Positions 63,986 through 64,000 of a stretch of 64,000 nt of DNA are shown one piece after another. The stretch covers positions 96,292 through 160,291 of the forward strand of contig NZ_AZXF01000017.1 in NCBI RefSeq assembly GCF_000515115.1. The letters are read 5' to 3'. Position 1 is the first letter of the stretch. Each line of letters starts with the position of its first letter. A program made the position numbers and the translations under genes. The notes beneath the pieces are model-generated. The model made no database searches. It worked only from the letters and a program-made list of their open reading frames with translations, and was not told the origin of the DNA. This DNA is from Nocardiopsis sp. CNT312 (lineage in GTDB: Bacteria > Actinomycetota > Actinomycetes > Streptosporangiales > Streptosporangiaceae).

Positions 63986-64000
63986 CGTGGGTTTCGGAAC

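Overview
The window is very GC-rich DNA from an actinobacterium, probably of the Nocardiopsis type (family Nocardiopsaceae). The genus is an inference from composition, from frequent GTG and TTG starts, and from the classical actinobacterial origin order. No search was run.

Layout. (1) 1-21 kb is the chromosomal origin block. It runs trxB-trxA, then leftward rpmH-rnpA-yidD-yidC-jag-rsmG-parA-parB, then rightward dnaA-dnaN-gnd-recF-DUF721-gyrB-gyrA-DUF3566. DnaA boxes fill both gaps beside dnaA and are densest between dnaA and dnaN (oriC). Six perfect parS sites are present. Three lie inside the 5' part of parA, two flank jag and rsmG, and one sits at 58 kb. (2) 21-23.8 kb holds a ThDP-dependent pyruvate oxidase-like gene, gene debris and tRNA-Ile(GAT). 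(3) 23.84-46.60 kb is a 22.8-kb integrative element bounded by 44-bp direct repeats that begin in the tRNA anticodon loop. It has an excisionase-like gene at one end and a tyrosine recombinase at the other. Its cargo is an FxLD-type lanthipeptide cluster (precursor, LanB with an apparent single-base frameshift, LanC, a LanB-C-domain/methyltransferase fusion, a helical protein), two Scr1-type regulators with DUF6879 or DUF397 partners, an anti-sigma-type ATPase, a PAP2-like membrane protein, a replication-relaxation protein, and a small secreted cysteine peptide next to a MacB/FtsX-type ABC transporter. (4) 46.9-55.6 kb is an arsenic and chromate resistance region. It has an ArsR-GNAT fusion with a transporter, an ArsO-like flavoprotein with an MFS pump, an arsR(phosphatase fusion)-arsC-ACR3 operon, and chrA. 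(5) 55.6-57.5 kb is non-coding, extremely GC-rich DNA with remnants of a serine hydrolase and a LuxR regulator. (6) 57.5-64 kb carries a TetR regulator, a YbaK deacylase, an ADP-ribosylglycohydrolase, and an ECF sigma/RskA-type anti-sigma pair divergent from a membrane sulfite-oxidase-family molybdoenzyme. A methionine-rich acidic lipoprotein with 60-bp tandem repeats follows the molybdoenzyme.

How the parts work together. The origin block supplies replication initiation, gyrase, segregation, RNase P, membrane insertion and thiol redox functions. The island is a self-contained mobile unit whose cargo looks like peptide production plus sensing or immunity. The sigma/anti-sigma, molybdoenzyme and Met-rich lipoprotein set resembles in logic the proteobacterial hypochlorite-scavenging MrpX/MsrP system. 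It is the best candidate here for an undescribed system.
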